Shown here in pieces: positions 26,655 to 35,294 of a DNA stretch of 64,000 nt. The notes under the pieces were generated by a model. The model worked only from the letters and a program-made list of their open reading frames with translations, was not told the origin of the DNA and ran no database searches. This DNA comes from Streptomyces sp. CB01635. Its GTDB lineage: Bacteria; Actinomycetota; Actinomycetes; Streptomycetales; Streptomycetaceae. Both the position numbers and the translations under genes were made by a program. The stretch is taken from positions 641,461 through 705,460 of the forward strand of contig NZ_NNBL01000003.1 of the NCBI RefSeq assembly GCF_002803065.1, read 5' to 3'. The stretch's first letter is position 1. Every line of letters starts with the position of its first letter.

Positions 26655-26947
26655 TCAGCGGCTCCTGAAGGCGTCGAGGATGCGCTCGGCGGCCGGCGTG
26701 GCCGTGAGCTGTCCGTCGCGGACCTGCTGTTCGAGCTCCGGTGTCAGGGAGCGGACCGCCGGGTCGGTGTGGAGCCTGCCGAGGAGCTCGTCATGGACCA
26801 TGGCCCATGTCCGGTCGAGCTGCTGATCGCGCCGGCGGGCGGCGAGACGCCCGGTGCAGTCGAACAGGGCGCGGTGCTGTTCGAGCCTTCCCGGACGGTG
26901 TCGAGGCCGGTCGACTCGCGTGCGCTGCAACTGAGCACAGGCGGTGT
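26655..26947 (-). pseudogene. meaB: 3' remnant of a MeaB/ArgK-type GTPase gene
   Basis: Two frames joined read as the C-terminal end of MeaB (methylmalonyl-CoA mutase chaperone): PPVLSCSARESTGLDTV in one frame (about 26947-26897), then RLEQHRALFDCTGRLAARRR and VRDGQLTATPAAERILDAF in another, to the stop at 26655. The G-domain with its P-loop is missing and a frameshift lies near 26895. No mutase gene is nearby. It is the only thing I see between the GOLPH3-like gene and the permease. Confidence 0.62.
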
Positions 26948-27184
26948 CCAGAAGGTTCCCCTCGGCGCGTCCGCCGCGCACGAACGGCGCGAAGCCGGGC
27001 AGGCCGGTGGCAAGGGCGTCATCGCGCGCGGTGTACAGAGGGCGGGCGCGGAGCCCGTCCTCCAGCGCGGTGGACGGGGCGCCTTCCGCTGCGGAACTCG
27101 AGACTTCCTTTCCCGACTTGCGCAGGACACCCGAGACCAGGTGCTGTCACTGCTCATATGTCACGGTGCCACCACCCGTGTCGT

Positions 27185-28687
27185 TCAGCCCTGCTGCTCG
27201 GCCGGGTTCTGTTCGACCGCTCGATGTCCGGTCGCCTGCCGCTCGGCGACCCGGCCGCGTACCGCGAACCAGCCGATCACCAGACCGATGGCGATGAGCG
27301 GGACACAGGCCACCGACCAGGCGGCGTCGCCGCCGTCGACGCACATGAGCACCACGACGACGCCGAGGAAGGCGAGCGTGAGCCAGGAAGTGAAGGGCGC
27401 GCCGGGCAGCCGGAACGCGGGGCGCTCCAACTCGCCGCGCAGCGCCTTGCGGCGCAGCACCATCTGGCAGACCATGATCATCACCCAGGTGCCGATCATG
27501 GTGATCGCGGAGAAGTTCAGCACGATGGAGAACGCCCGCTCCGGCACGACGTAGTTGAGGACGATGCCGAGGATGTAGCAGCACGCGGTCAGCAGTACGC
27601 CGCCGAACGGCACGCCTCGCTTGTTCATCTTCGTGGTGAAGGCGGGCGCCGAACCGGCCAGGCCCATCGAGCGCAGTACGCGGCCGGTCGAGTAGAGACC
27701 GGAGTTGCAGCTGGAGAGAGCCGCCGTGAGGATCACGAAGTTCATGATGCCGCTGATACCGGGAACGCCGAGCTTGCCCATCAGCGTCACGAAGGGCGAC
27801 TCGCCGGCCTTGTACGCGCTCCACGGCAACAGGAGGGCGAGCAGCAGCACGCTGCCGACGTAGAAGAGCACGATGCGCCACGACACGGAGTTGATGGCGC
27901 GCGGGATCACCTTGCGCGGGTTCGCGGTCTCGCCGGCGGCGATGCCGACCATCTCGATCGCGGCGTACGCGAAGACCACACCCTGGATGAGCACGACGGC
28001 GGCGAGCAGGCCGTTGGGCAGCATGCCGCCGTTGTCTGCGATCAGCTGCGGGCCCGTGCTGTGGCCGTCGACGGGGTGCCGGCTGGCCAGCAGCCAGCAG
28101 CCGATGGCGAGGAACGCAAGGATCGCGGCGACCTTGATGATCGAGAACCAGAACTCGAACTCGCCGAACCAGCGCACCGAGATGAGGTTCGCGACGAGCA
28201 CCACGAGCAGCGCGAACAGGGCCAGCGTCCACTGGGGAATGTCCCGGAACGCCGCCCAGTAGTGCAGATACATCGCCACCGCGGTGATCTCCGCGATGCC
28301 GCTGCACACCCAGTGCAGGAAGTAGACCCAGCCCGCCGTGTACGCGGCCTTCTCGCCGAGGAACTCACGCGAGTACGAGACGAACGAACCGGACGTCGGC
28401 CGGTGCATCACCAGCTCGCCCATGGCGCGCGAGATGAAGAAGGCGAACAGGCCGGTGAGCGCGAAGATGACGACCAGCGACGGGCCCGCCGCGTGCAGCC
28501 GCTCGCCGGCGCCGAGGAAGAGGCCGGTGCCGATGGCGCCGCCGATCGCGATCATCTGGACCTGGCGGTTGCGCAGACCGGCCGTGTACCCCTCCTCGCG
28601 GATGGCGCCGGTCGCGCCGCCCCCGGTCGCAGCGGCAGGGGCCTGCGCCGGCCGGGCCTGCGGCTCGGCTTGTGCTGTGTGCTCCAT
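27185..28687 (-). CDS. Amino acid permease (APC superfamily)
   Basis: 500 aa from ATG 28687 (GGAG four bases upstream) with about 12 hydrophobic segments. The amino-acid transporter signature occupies the first helix (QVQMIAIGGAIGTGLFLGAG) and continues with GLFAFFISRAMGELVMHRPTS, GIAAGETANPRKVIPRAINS and LTAALSSCNSGLYSTGRVL, all typical of the GabP/AnsP/LysP branch. It imports an amino acid by proton symport. It follows a PLP-dependent decarboxylase gene (278-bp gap) on the same strand, so both may serve one amino acid. The substrate is not predictable from sequence alone. Confidence 0.93.
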   Translation of the reverse strand: MEHTAQAEPQARPAQAPAAATGGGATGAIREEGYTAGLRNRQVQMIAIGGAIGTGLFLGAGERLHAAGPSLVVIFALTGLFAFFISRAMGELVMHRPTSGSFVSYSREFLGEKAAYTAGWVYFLHWVCSGIAEITAVAMYLHYWAAFRDIPQWTLALFALLVVLVANLISVRWFGEFEFWFSIIKVAAILAFLAIGCWLLASRHPVDGHSTGPQLIADNGGMLPNGLLAAVVLIQGVVFAYAAIEMVGIAAGETANPRKVIPRAINSVSWRIVLFYVGSVLLLALLLPWSAYKAGESPFVTLMGKLGVPGISGIMNFVILTAALSSCNSGLYSTGRVLRSMGLAGSAPAFTTKMNKRGVPFGGVLLTACCYILGIVLNYVVPERAFSIVLNFSAITMIGTWVMIMVCQMVLRRKALRGELERPAFRLPGAPFTSWLTLAFLGVVVVLMCVDGGDAAWSVACVPLIAIGLVIGWFAVRGRVAERQATGHRAVEQNPAEQQG

Positions 28688-28932
28688 GTTTCTCCGACGT
28701 GCATAGCGGTACACCGACCGCACCCGCGCGCATGTACGCACGCACGCGAAAGCGAACGCCGACAAGCGGCGCGGCATACCTGTTGGACAGGGCCCGTCCC
28801 CCCGTGCGGCGGGCCGGCAGAGCGGGACAGCGGTGGACCTGGCGTGATGCTGTGCGGATCACGCGAGGCACGCAGCGTCCCCGTGGCGCGCCGCGGGATG
28901 ACCACGCGGCGACAAGCCACCTTAAACCGTTT

Positions 28933-28953
28933 CCTGGGGCAACTTTCCCCAGG
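28933..28953. other. Hairpin downstream of the PLP decarboxylase gene
   Basis: CCTGGGG, seven bases (CAACTTT), CCCCAGG. It is 12 bases past the decarboxylase stop and 246 bases before the permease start, in the longest AT-containing stretch of the gap. It may end or attenuate decarboxylase transcription before the permease. I saw no other feature in 28688-28965. Confidence 0.4.
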
Positions 28954-28965
28954 TGAGGAGGCGCC

Positions 28966-30318
28966 CTACGAGGAGGGCCGGCCGGTCAGCCCGAGAAGCG
29001 AACCGGCCTGCGCCGCACCGGACTCCGCGACCACCTCGGCCACCGTCTGGGCGGGCCTGACCGGAGCGAACTTCACAACCCCCGCATCAGACACGACATA
29101 TCCGTACACAGCGGGACGCGGCAGGCTGTTGTAGTGGAAATGGGTTGAGAAGTAGTAGGCCCCGGTGTCGTACAGCGCGACCAGATCACCGGGCGCCAGT
29201 TCGGGCAGTTCCCGCTCCCGCGCGACCAGGTCCCCGGCGAAGCAGCACGGCCCGGCGACGTCCTGTACCAGCGGCTCGGTCGCCCTGGGCCGCCCGGCGG
29301 GGTCGTACGCGCCCACGCGCAGCGGCCACGACTCGGGCACGAACACGGTGCGGGTGGCCACCTGCGCGCCGGCGTGTGTGACGGCGATCCGCCGGCCGCC
29401 GGAGGTCTTGGTGTACTCGACGTGCGCCACGATCAGCCCCTGCTTGGCCAGCAGCGAACGGCCGAACTCGGTGACGAGCGTGTAGCGCCCGTCGAACAGG
29501 CCGGGCACGGTCTCCCGCAGCAGCCGCGCGTACTGCGCGAACGTCGGGGTCACCTCGTCCGAGGCGAAGTTCACCGGCAGGCCGCCGCCGATGTCGAGGG
29601 TGTCGATCTGCTGCCGGCCGACCTGCGCGTTGATCTTCTCCGCCAGCTCGTACGCGGCCCGCACCCCTTCGGCCATCAGTTCCAGGGCGACACCCTGGGA
29701 GCCGGTGTGGGTGTGCAGCCGGCTCATCCACGGCCGCAGCCGGTAGGCGTCGAGCACCCACTGTTCCGCGCCCTCGTCGCGCAGCGCCACACCGAACTTG
29801 GACGTGGCCGTCGCCGTGCTCATCGCCCCGATCGAACCGCTGCCGACCTGCGGGTTGACCCGCAGGCCCACGGGTGCGCAGCCGACCCCGAGATCGGCGA
29901 CGACGGCGTCGACACGGTCCAGCTCCTGCGGGTTGTCGGCGTTGACCGCGATGCCGTGGGCGAGAGCGTCGCGCAGCTCGTCCATCGTCTTGGCCGGGGA
30001 GTCGAAGACGATCCGCTCGGCGGGGACGCCCGCGGCGCGGGCCAGTGCCAGCTCACCGGCGCTGGCCACCTCCGCGCCGATGCCCTCCTCGTTCAGCAGC
30101 GCGAGGACCGGCACCAGCGAGGCGGCCTTCACCGCGAACGTGTGCTGCACCGAGACCCCGTCGAAGGCGAAGGCCTCGCGCAGCTCGCGGGCGGCGCCAC
30201 GGATCCCGTCCACATCGAGCAGGCCGAGGACCGACGCCTGCGCGCCGACCAGGCCCTGCGAGGCGGCAGCTCGCACGGCCGCCTCCCTGCGGACGACGGA
30301 TTCCGGGGCCATGGTCAT
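28966..30318 (-). CDS. PLP-dependent decarboxylase, fold type III (DapDC/ODC family)
   Basis: 450 aa from ATG 30318 (AGGA at good spacing). The PLP Lys lies in HTFAVKAASLVPVLAL (usual YAVKAN); the His that stacks on PLP is in LHTHTGSQG; the phosphate loop is LDIGGGLPVNF; FGRSLLAKQGLIVAHVEYTK and CCFAGDLVARERELP (the CxxxD active-site segment from the partner subunit) are present, and the tail has DTGAYYFSTHFHYNSLPRP. It belongs with meso-DAP/lysine/ornithine-type decarboxylases but departs from canonical LysA in the Lys and C-terminal blocks, so it may act on another basic amino acid or an amino-acid conjugate. It sits between the PucR regulator and an amino acid permease. Confidence 0.88.
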   Translation of the reverse strand: MTMAPESVVRREAAVRAAASQGLVGAQASVLGLLDVDGIRGAARELREAFAFDGVSVQHTFAVKAASLVPVLALLNEEGIGAEVASAGELALARAAGVPAERIVFDSPAKTMDELRDALAHGIAVNADNPQELDRVDAVVADLGVGCAPVGLRVNPQVGSGSIGAMSTATATSKFGVALRDEGAEQWVLDAYRLRPWMSRLHTHTGSQGVALELMAEGVRAAYELAEKINAQVGRQQIDTLDIGGGLPVNFASDEVTPTFAQYARLLRETVPGLFDGRYTLVTEFGRSLLAKQGLIVAHVEYTKTSGGRRIAVTHAGAQVATRTVFVPESWPLRVGAYDPAGRPRATEPLVQDVAGPCCFAGDLVARERELPELAPGDLVALYDTGAYYFSTHFHYNSLPRPAVYGYVVSDAGVVKFAPVRPAQTVAEVVAESGAAQAGSLLGLTGRPSS

Positions 30319-30553
30319 GGGTGTTCCTGCCTTCTCACTGCGCACTGCCGGCTACGTGCCCGGGGGATCGCCGGGCGGGCCGCCTACTGCGGCGGCCGCG
30401 GGCGGTGCCATGCCACCGGCTTGTCGCCCGTGCGCTCCGCCCGATTTCACTGTGCAGCCCCGAGCCCCGCACTGTCTGCGTGCGCCGGCACGAAGTCCGC
30501 GCCGCTCCCGTCGTGGCCGCGCACAAAGGCCGGGCGCCGTCCACCTCTCCATG

Positions 30554-30601
30554 GTGCGCCCGCACGACGGAGAGGGGGACGACGTGGTGCGGCCGCACCA
30601 C
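30554..30601. promoter_or_regulatory. Two near-identical palindromes upstream of the decarboxylase gene
   Basis: GTGCGCCCGCAC (30554-30565) and GTGCGGCCGCAC (30587-30598, the core of the perfect 18-bp palindrome GTGGTGCGGCCGCACCAC at 30584-30601) lie 33 bases apart, about three helical turns. They fall in the 289-bp gap between the PucR stop and the decarboxylase start, a plausible paired operator for PucR. GC-rich palindromes also arise by chance in such DNA. I saw nothing else in this gap. Confidence 0.42.
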
Positions 30602-30607
30602 ACCGAT

Positions 30608-32254
30608 TCACGGCAGCGGGATCAGCCCGGCCCGCCGCAGCCCCAGCTCCACAAGGAGCCGTACGTCGGGATCGGTGAGGTCGATGCCGCACAGCTCCCC
30701 GGCCCGGCGCAGCCGGTACCGCAGCGTATTGGTGTGAACCCCGACATAGCGGGCGGTGGCTGCCGCGTCGCCGAAGAACACCAGGTGGGCGGCGACGGTG
30801 CGCGGCAGGTCCGTTCCGTGCCGCTCGTCGTGCTCGAGCAGTGCCGCCACCGCGTCCGCGGCCGAAGGCACGTGCTCGGCGACCGCATCGGTCACCCTCA
30901 GCGCGTCCATGGCGAACCGGACATCCTCGGCGCAGGCCGTCTCGGGCCCGCCGCGCTCGCGCAGTACCCGCAACACCTGGGCGGCCCCCGCACGGGAGGC
31001 GGCGGCGTCGCCGAGCCCCCCGACGGCGGGCCCTGTCGCGACCAGCGGCCGCGCCCCGGCGCCGCGCAGCACGCCGGCCAGGTCGCGTGCCAGCTGGTCC
31101 ACGCCGTCCCCCGCCCCGGTACCGGCCAGCAGGACGTCGAGCCGGTCGCCGTCGCGGTGCGCGAAGGCCGGGGTGTGATGCGCGGCGACGCGCAGGGAGG
31201 CCAGGTGGAAGGCCCGGTCCAGTACGTCCGGTGCGATCGGCACCGCGACGGCCGCCGTGAGTACGGTGCACGGCTGTCCGGCCTCGACCCCGAGGACGAC
31301 CGCCGCCGCGGACACGTCCGGCGGGCGCTCCTCGAACAGGGCCCGCACCGCGTACCGGCGACGGCTGGCTGCGGACCGGGACCGCAGCCGGTGGTGCAGC
31401 AGATGCGGTACGGCGATGGCGGCCGCCTGCCGCAGCGCGTCCCTGGCCCCGGGCGGCAGCGGTTCACCGTCGGCGGCCGCCCACAGCGATCCGAGGATCT
31501 CGTCGCCGGCCCGCACGGCGACAGCGAGGCGTTCGGGAAACCGCGCGTCCGCGGGCCGGTGCACCACGTCGCCGCTCGCCCACAGCGTGGTGAGGAACCC
31601 GCTCTCGGCGAGTTCGGTCACCCGCCAGCTCGGCACCCGGCGGCCCAGGATCGTCAGCCTGCGCAGCGGGTCGGCGGTGTCGGCGGTCGGCGAGTACGCC
31701 AGCACGTTCGACTCGGGGTCCTCGACGGTGATCGCGCCGCCCACCAGCGCGGCAAGCGCCAGGGCGAGCCCCGACAGGTCACCGAGCGCCACATCGGGTG
31801 ACGCCTCGGCGGGCGCCGCCGTTCCGGTGCGGGCGATGGCCGCCCGCAGCAGCCCGATCAGCTCGCCCCACTCGATCCACGGCGCCCGGGAGAGCAGGGC
31901 GGTGGACACCTCATCGGCCGCCTCGGCGAGAGACGGCGAGATGCCCTGAGCGCCACGTCGCAGCACCACGGCCGCCGCCCCGGCGCGGTCCGCCGCGCGC
32001 AGCACGCCCGCGGCGCCCGGCGCGGACGTGTCGACGCCGGGTGCGATGAGAATCCGCCCCCGTGCCTGCAGCGTCTCGCCCTCGTCGAACACCCCGGCCC
32101 CGCTCACCGGCACGTCCGTCCCGCACGGCGCCCGCAGCACCTCCACCACGTCGGGCCCGACCACACCGACGGCCTGCCCCAGCGTGGGAGCACCACCGCC
32201 GTGTGCGGCGGCAGCATCGGGCGAAGGGGGAGGGCCGGGCGGGGGAAGCTGCAT
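30608..32254 (-). CDS. PucR-family transcriptional regulator
   Basis: 548 aa from ATG 32254. N-terminal PucR-type effector domain (TLGQAVGVVGPDVVEVLRAP, RILIAPGVDTSAPGAAG), a middle GGDEF-like domain, and the C-terminal helix-turn-helix: a conserved HTH_30 block with TARYVGVHTNTLRYRLRRAGEL, followed by LVELGLRRA. PucR proteins are often activators of amino-acid or purine use that sense a pathway metabolite. It lies directly upstream of the decarboxylase and permease genes on the same strand; these are its likely targets. Confidence 0.92.
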   Translation of the reverse strand: MQLPPPGPPPSPDAAAAHGGGAPTLGQAVGVVGPDVVEVLRAPCGTDVPVSGAGVFDEGETLQARGRILIAPGVDTSAPGAAGVLRAADRAGAAAVVLRRGAQGISPSLAEAADEVSTALLSRAPWIEWGELIGLLRAAIARTGTAAPAEASPDVALGDLSGLALALAALVGGAITVEDPESNVLAYSPTADTADPLRRLTILGRRVPSWRVTELAESGFLTTLWASGDVVHRPADARFPERLAVAVRAGDEILGSLWAAADGEPLPPGARDALRQAAAIAVPHLLHHRLRSRSAASRRRYAVRALFEERPPDVSAAAVVLGVEAGQPCTVLTAAVAVPIAPDVLDRAFHLASLRVAAHHTPAFAHRDGDRLDVLLAGTGAGDGVDQLARDLAGVLRGAGARPLVATGPAVGGLGDAAASRAGAAQVLRVLRERGGPETACAEDVRFAMDALRVTDAVAEHVPSAADAVAALLEHDERHGTDLPRTVAAHLVFFGDAAATARYVGVHTNTLRYRLRRAGELCGIDLTDPDVRLLVELGLRRAGLIPLP

Positions 32255-32331
32255 GCCCCAAGTGTCACCGATGCCGGCCGGCGGCCGCCCCCCGGCCGCG
32301 CGTGCGTCAGCCGGACCAGGGTGTGTCCGGA

Positions 32332-32757
32332 TCAGACGACCGGTTCGCCGATGCCGAGCAGGTTTCCCTCGCTGTCACGGAACCAGGCAGCGCGTTCTCC
32401 CCGTGCGCCCTTGCTCGGGTAGTTTCCGTCGATCTCGGCGATCCCGTCCTTCGTCCGCAACCCGGGCAGGTCGACCTCTTCGAACATCACGCCGCGTTGC
32501 CTGAGTTCCGCCACGATCGTCTCGACGTCGTCGACCTGCCACCCCATCTGGGTGAAGGTGCCAGGAGCGGCTCCCGTCGACTTGAACAGGGCGAACTCGG
32601 TGTCTCCGCACCGGTACAGCAGTCCACCGGGCCGTTCGTCGACGGGCTCGAGACCGAGCTGCTCGGCGTAGAAACGCCGTGCCCGGTCCAGGTCCTGGGC
32701 CGGCAGCCGGGTCGCCACGCGCCCCCGGGACAGAATGTTCCTGTCGTCCGATTTCAT
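32332..32757 (-). CDS. VOC-family (glyoxalase/bleomycin-resistance fold) protein
   Basis: 141 aa from ATG 32757. VATRLPAQDLDRARRFYAEQ, LYRCGDTEFALFKSTGAA, TQMGWQVDDVETIVAELRQR and the final WFRDSEGNLLGIGE make a complete VOC unit of two beta-alpha-beta modules. Members include glyoxalase-like metal enzymes, dioxygenases and antibiotic-binding proteins; nothing here picks one. The ribosome site is weak (GGAGG directly adjacent to the start), so a slightly different start is possible. It lies between the Nramp-like transporter and PucR on the same strand. Confidence 0.87.
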   Translation of the reverse strand: MKSDDRNILSRGRVATRLPAQDLDRARRFYAEQLGLEPVDERPGGLLYRCGDTEFALFKSTGAAPGTFTQMGWQVDDVETIVAELRQRGVMFEEVDLPGLRTKDGIAEIDGNYPSKGARGERAAWFRDSEGNLLGIGEPVV

Positions 32758-32783
32758 GCCTCCACTGTGCCCGGCCGCAGCAT

Positions 32784-34211
32784 TCAGCTGCCGGGCGTGA
32801 GCCCCAGCGTGTCGAGCACCGCGTACACCCCGAGGAACAGGATCGCCGCGCTGCTCATGACGAGGGCGGCGGTCAGCCAGGGGTTGGCGCGGAAGCGGGG
32901 CGGGACGCCGGTGTATCGCAGGCGCCAGACCGCGACCACGACAGCGAGCAGGAAGACGCCGCCGCCGATACCACCGATCTGCACCATCAGTACGGGGGAC
33001 TGGACCCACAGGAAGAAGCACATCCACACCGGGGGCAGGCAGCAGGTGAGGATGCGGATCGTGCGGGTGCGCGAGCGCAGGTCGTGCCAGTTCACCACGC
33101 CGAGCAGGCCGAGGGTGTTGGTCCACAGGCGCGGCACGCTGGCCGACGAGGCGACGGTGACCGAGAAGAGGACGGCGATCGCGCCGGCCAGGAACAGGTA
33201 CTCGGCCCACGGGCCCAGGGTGTCGGTGTAGATGTGCGACAGCGTGGTGATCATGTCGTTGCCTTCGGGCACCAGGCCCTGCGGGTGGAGCACCGAGGCG
33301 CCGATCACGTAGAAGGACAGGGTGCAGAGGGTGCATACGATCCAGGAGACGCCCACGTCGAGCCGCATGACCTTGAGCCAGCCCTCGGCCCGGCGGGCGC
33401 GCTGTTCGGTGCCGTCGTCGGGGCCGGTCCAGCGGGCGTAGCCCTTCTCCAGGCACCAGTACGTGTACGTCGTCATCTCGTCGGCGCCGACGCCGGTGAT
33501 GCCGAACATGGCGAGCGCGATGCCGACCGTGCCCGCGGGGATCTGGAAGCTCAGTCCGTCGGCGAGCTGCTCGGTGCCGTACCCGAAGGCGGTGAGGGGC
33601 AGGGCGAGTGCCAGGCCGACGGTGATGACCGTCTTGAGTGTGATGCCGATGACCTCGACCCGCTCCACGACGTGGTACTTGCCCGTCTGGAGGATGAGGA
33701 CGGCGGCGGCCGTCACGATGAGGGCCCAGATCGTCAGCGACGACGTGCTCAGGGACCCGCCGTGGATCGGCAGGAGGATGGAACAGGCCGCCGCGGTACC
33801 GCCGATGATGCCGCCGCGCTGGAACATCTTGGCGAAGTCCATGCCGATCCAGAGCCAGTTGATCCAGCTCAGCGGGCCGATCCGGGGGCCGACGTCACGG
33901 AAGCCGTCGAGCGCGGGGCGGCCGTTGAGGATGGTCCAGCGGGCCAGCTCCATCTGGACCCACACCTTGACCATGGTGGAGACGATCACCAGCCAGAGCA
34001 GGGCGAAGCCGGCTTTTGCGCCGAGCGAGGTCGTGGTGATCAGTTCACCGGAGCCGACGACGGCGGCGGACAGCACGAGTCCGGGGCCGAGCCGGCGCAG
34101 TCGGCCGCGGAAGGTCTCGGGGGCCGGGCGGGCGTCTTCGGCGCGCAGTGCGTACGGGTCGGTCTGCGCGGAGGGTGGCGCCGCCGTGGCGCCATCGGTC
34201 GAGGTGGCCAT
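32784..34211 (-). CDS. Nramp-fold transporter lacking the metal-binding motifs
   Basis: 475 aa with 11-12 hydrophobic segments and the overall Nramp layout (GPGLVLSAAVVGSGELITTT in helix 1; LAMFGITGVGADEMTTYTYW in helix 6). Metal-transporting Nramps need DPGN in helix 1 and MPH (A/M-x-x-M-P-H) in helix 6. Here these are GSGE and GADEM, so transport of Mn/Fe is unlikely. Its neighbours are an aldolase, a 2-hydroxyacid dehydrogenase and, divergently, a four-carbon sugar-acid kinase/dehydrogenase pair. Uptake of an organic acid therefore fits better (inference). The gene follows the dehydrogenase by 129 bp. Confidence 0.85.
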   Translation of the reverse strand: MATSTDGATAAPPSAQTDPYALRAEDARPAPETFRGRLRRLGPGLVLSAAVVGSGELITTTSLGAKAGFALLWLVIVSTMVKVWVQMELARWTILNGRPALDGFRDVGPRIGPLSWINWLWIGMDFAKMFQRGGIIGGTAAACSILLPIHGGSLSTSSLTIWALIVTAAAVLILQTGKYHVVERVEVIGITLKTVITVGLALALPLTAFGYGTEQLADGLSFQIPAGTVGIALAMFGITGVGADEMTTYTYWCLEKGYARWTGPDDGTEQRARRAEGWLKVMRLDVGVSWIVCTLCTLSFYVIGASVLHPQGLVPEGNDMITTLSHIYTDTLGPWAEYLFLAGAIAVLFSVTVASSASVPRLWTNTLGLLGVVNWHDLRSRTRTIRILTCCLPPVWMCFFLWVQSPVLMVQIGGIGGGVFLLAVVVAVWRLRYTGVPPRFRANPWLTAALVMSSAAILFLGVYAVLDTLGLTPGS

Positions 34212-34270
34212 GTCAGGTCCTTGGGGGATCCTCCGGCGTCGTCGCCGGAATCCGGAATGGGACGGGGGTA

Positions 34271-34294
34271 GTGCCGAGGTGCCGAGGTGCCGAG
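34271..34294. repeat. 8-bp tandem repeat, three copies (GTGCCGAG)
   Basis: Three perfect copies between the dehydrogenase 3' end and the Nramp-like gene, 60-83 bases before that gene's start codon. No other feature seen in this gap. Confidence 0.85.
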
Positions 34295-34340
34295 GTGTCG
34301 TAGTGCGGGGGTGCAGGTAACTGAGGGGTTGCCCTGTGTC

Positions 34341-35294
34341 TCAACTCGCCTGGTGCTGCGGCTCCTTGCCCGCCAGTACGCGGACGACGTCCTCGGCCAC
34401 CATCGCGCCCATGGCCTGGTTGGCCTCGGGCGTACAGGCGGCCATGTGCGAGGTGAGGAGCGTGCGCGGGGCCGCGCGCAGCGGGTGGTCGGCGGGCAGC
34501 GGCTCGGTGCTGAACGCGTCGAGGGCCGCAGCCCCGAGGTGTCCGGAGCCGAGCAGGTCGGCGAGCGCGCGCTCGTCGACGAGGCTGCCACGCGCGGCGT
34601 TGACCAGGACCGCGCCCTCCTTCATCGCCGCCAGGCGTGCCCGGTCGAGCAGCGGTGTGCCGGACGGGTCGGGCGGCGTGTGGAGGCTGACGGCGTCGGC
34701 GCGCGCCAACAGGGCTTCGAGCGCGGCCGGTTCGGCGCCGTGCGCGCGTACGTCGGAGTCCTGGACGTACGGGTCGTGGGCGAGCAGCTCCATCCCGAAA
34801 GCGCGTGCGTATCCGGCCAGAAGGCGGCCGATGCGGCCGAAACCGACGATGCCCAGCGTCTTGCCGTGCAGTTCGGGGCCGAAGAGCTTCGGCCAGCCGC
34901 CGGCCTCCACCGCGGTGTGCGAGGCGGCGAGTGAGCGGGTCGCGGAGAGCAGCAGGCCGAAGGTGTACTCGGCCACTGCACGCGAGTTGCTGCCCGGCGC
35001 GCACACGACCGGAATCCCTCGCGCGCGGGCGGCGGCCACGTCGATGGTGTCGACGCCGACGCCGTGCTTGGCGATCACTTTGAGGCCCGGCGCGGCGTCC
35101 ATCACCTCGGCGGTGATCGGATCCATGCCGACGACCAACGCGTCGGCGCAAGCCGCGTACTTGAGGAGTTCGGCGGCGGGCAGCGCCGCGTCCTCGGACG
35201 GGCGCAGGGGACCGGCTCCGGCCTCCTCCAGGATCTGCCAGGGGCGCGCCGAGTACCGGGCGAAGGTGGGCGTCGTGACGAGGGTGGTCGGCAT
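34341..35294 (-). CDS. D-2-hydroxyacid dehydrogenase (SerA/phosphoglycerate dehydrogenase family)
   Basis: 317 aa, overlapping the aldolase stop by one base (TGATG). The NAD fold shows GKTLGIVGFGRIGRLLAGYA. The catalytic residues are Arg in NAARGSLVDE, Glu in FSTEPLPADHPL and His in LTSHMAACTPEA, where most relatives have PHIG. KHGVGVDTIDVAAARARGIP and PGSNSRAVAEYTFG are family blocks. It interconverts a 2-oxo and a D-2-hydroxy acid with NAD(H). In this cluster the 2-oxo acid could be the aldolase substrate or product. Confidence 0.92.
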   Translation of the reverse strand: MPTTLVTTPTFARYSARPWQILEEAGAGPLRPSEDAALPAAELLKYAACADALVVGMDPITAEVMDAAPGLKVIAKHGVGVDTIDVAAARARGIPVVCAPGSNSRAVAEYTFGLLLSATRSLAASHTAVEAGGWPKLFGPELHGKTLGIVGFGRIGRLLAGYARAFGMELLAHDPYVQDSDVRAHGAEPAALEALLARADAVSLHTPPDPSGTPLLDRARLAAMKEGAVLVNAARGSLVDERALADLLGSGHLGAAALDAFSTEPLPADHPLRAAPRTLLTSHMAACTPEANQAMGAMVAEDVVRVLAGKEPQHQAS

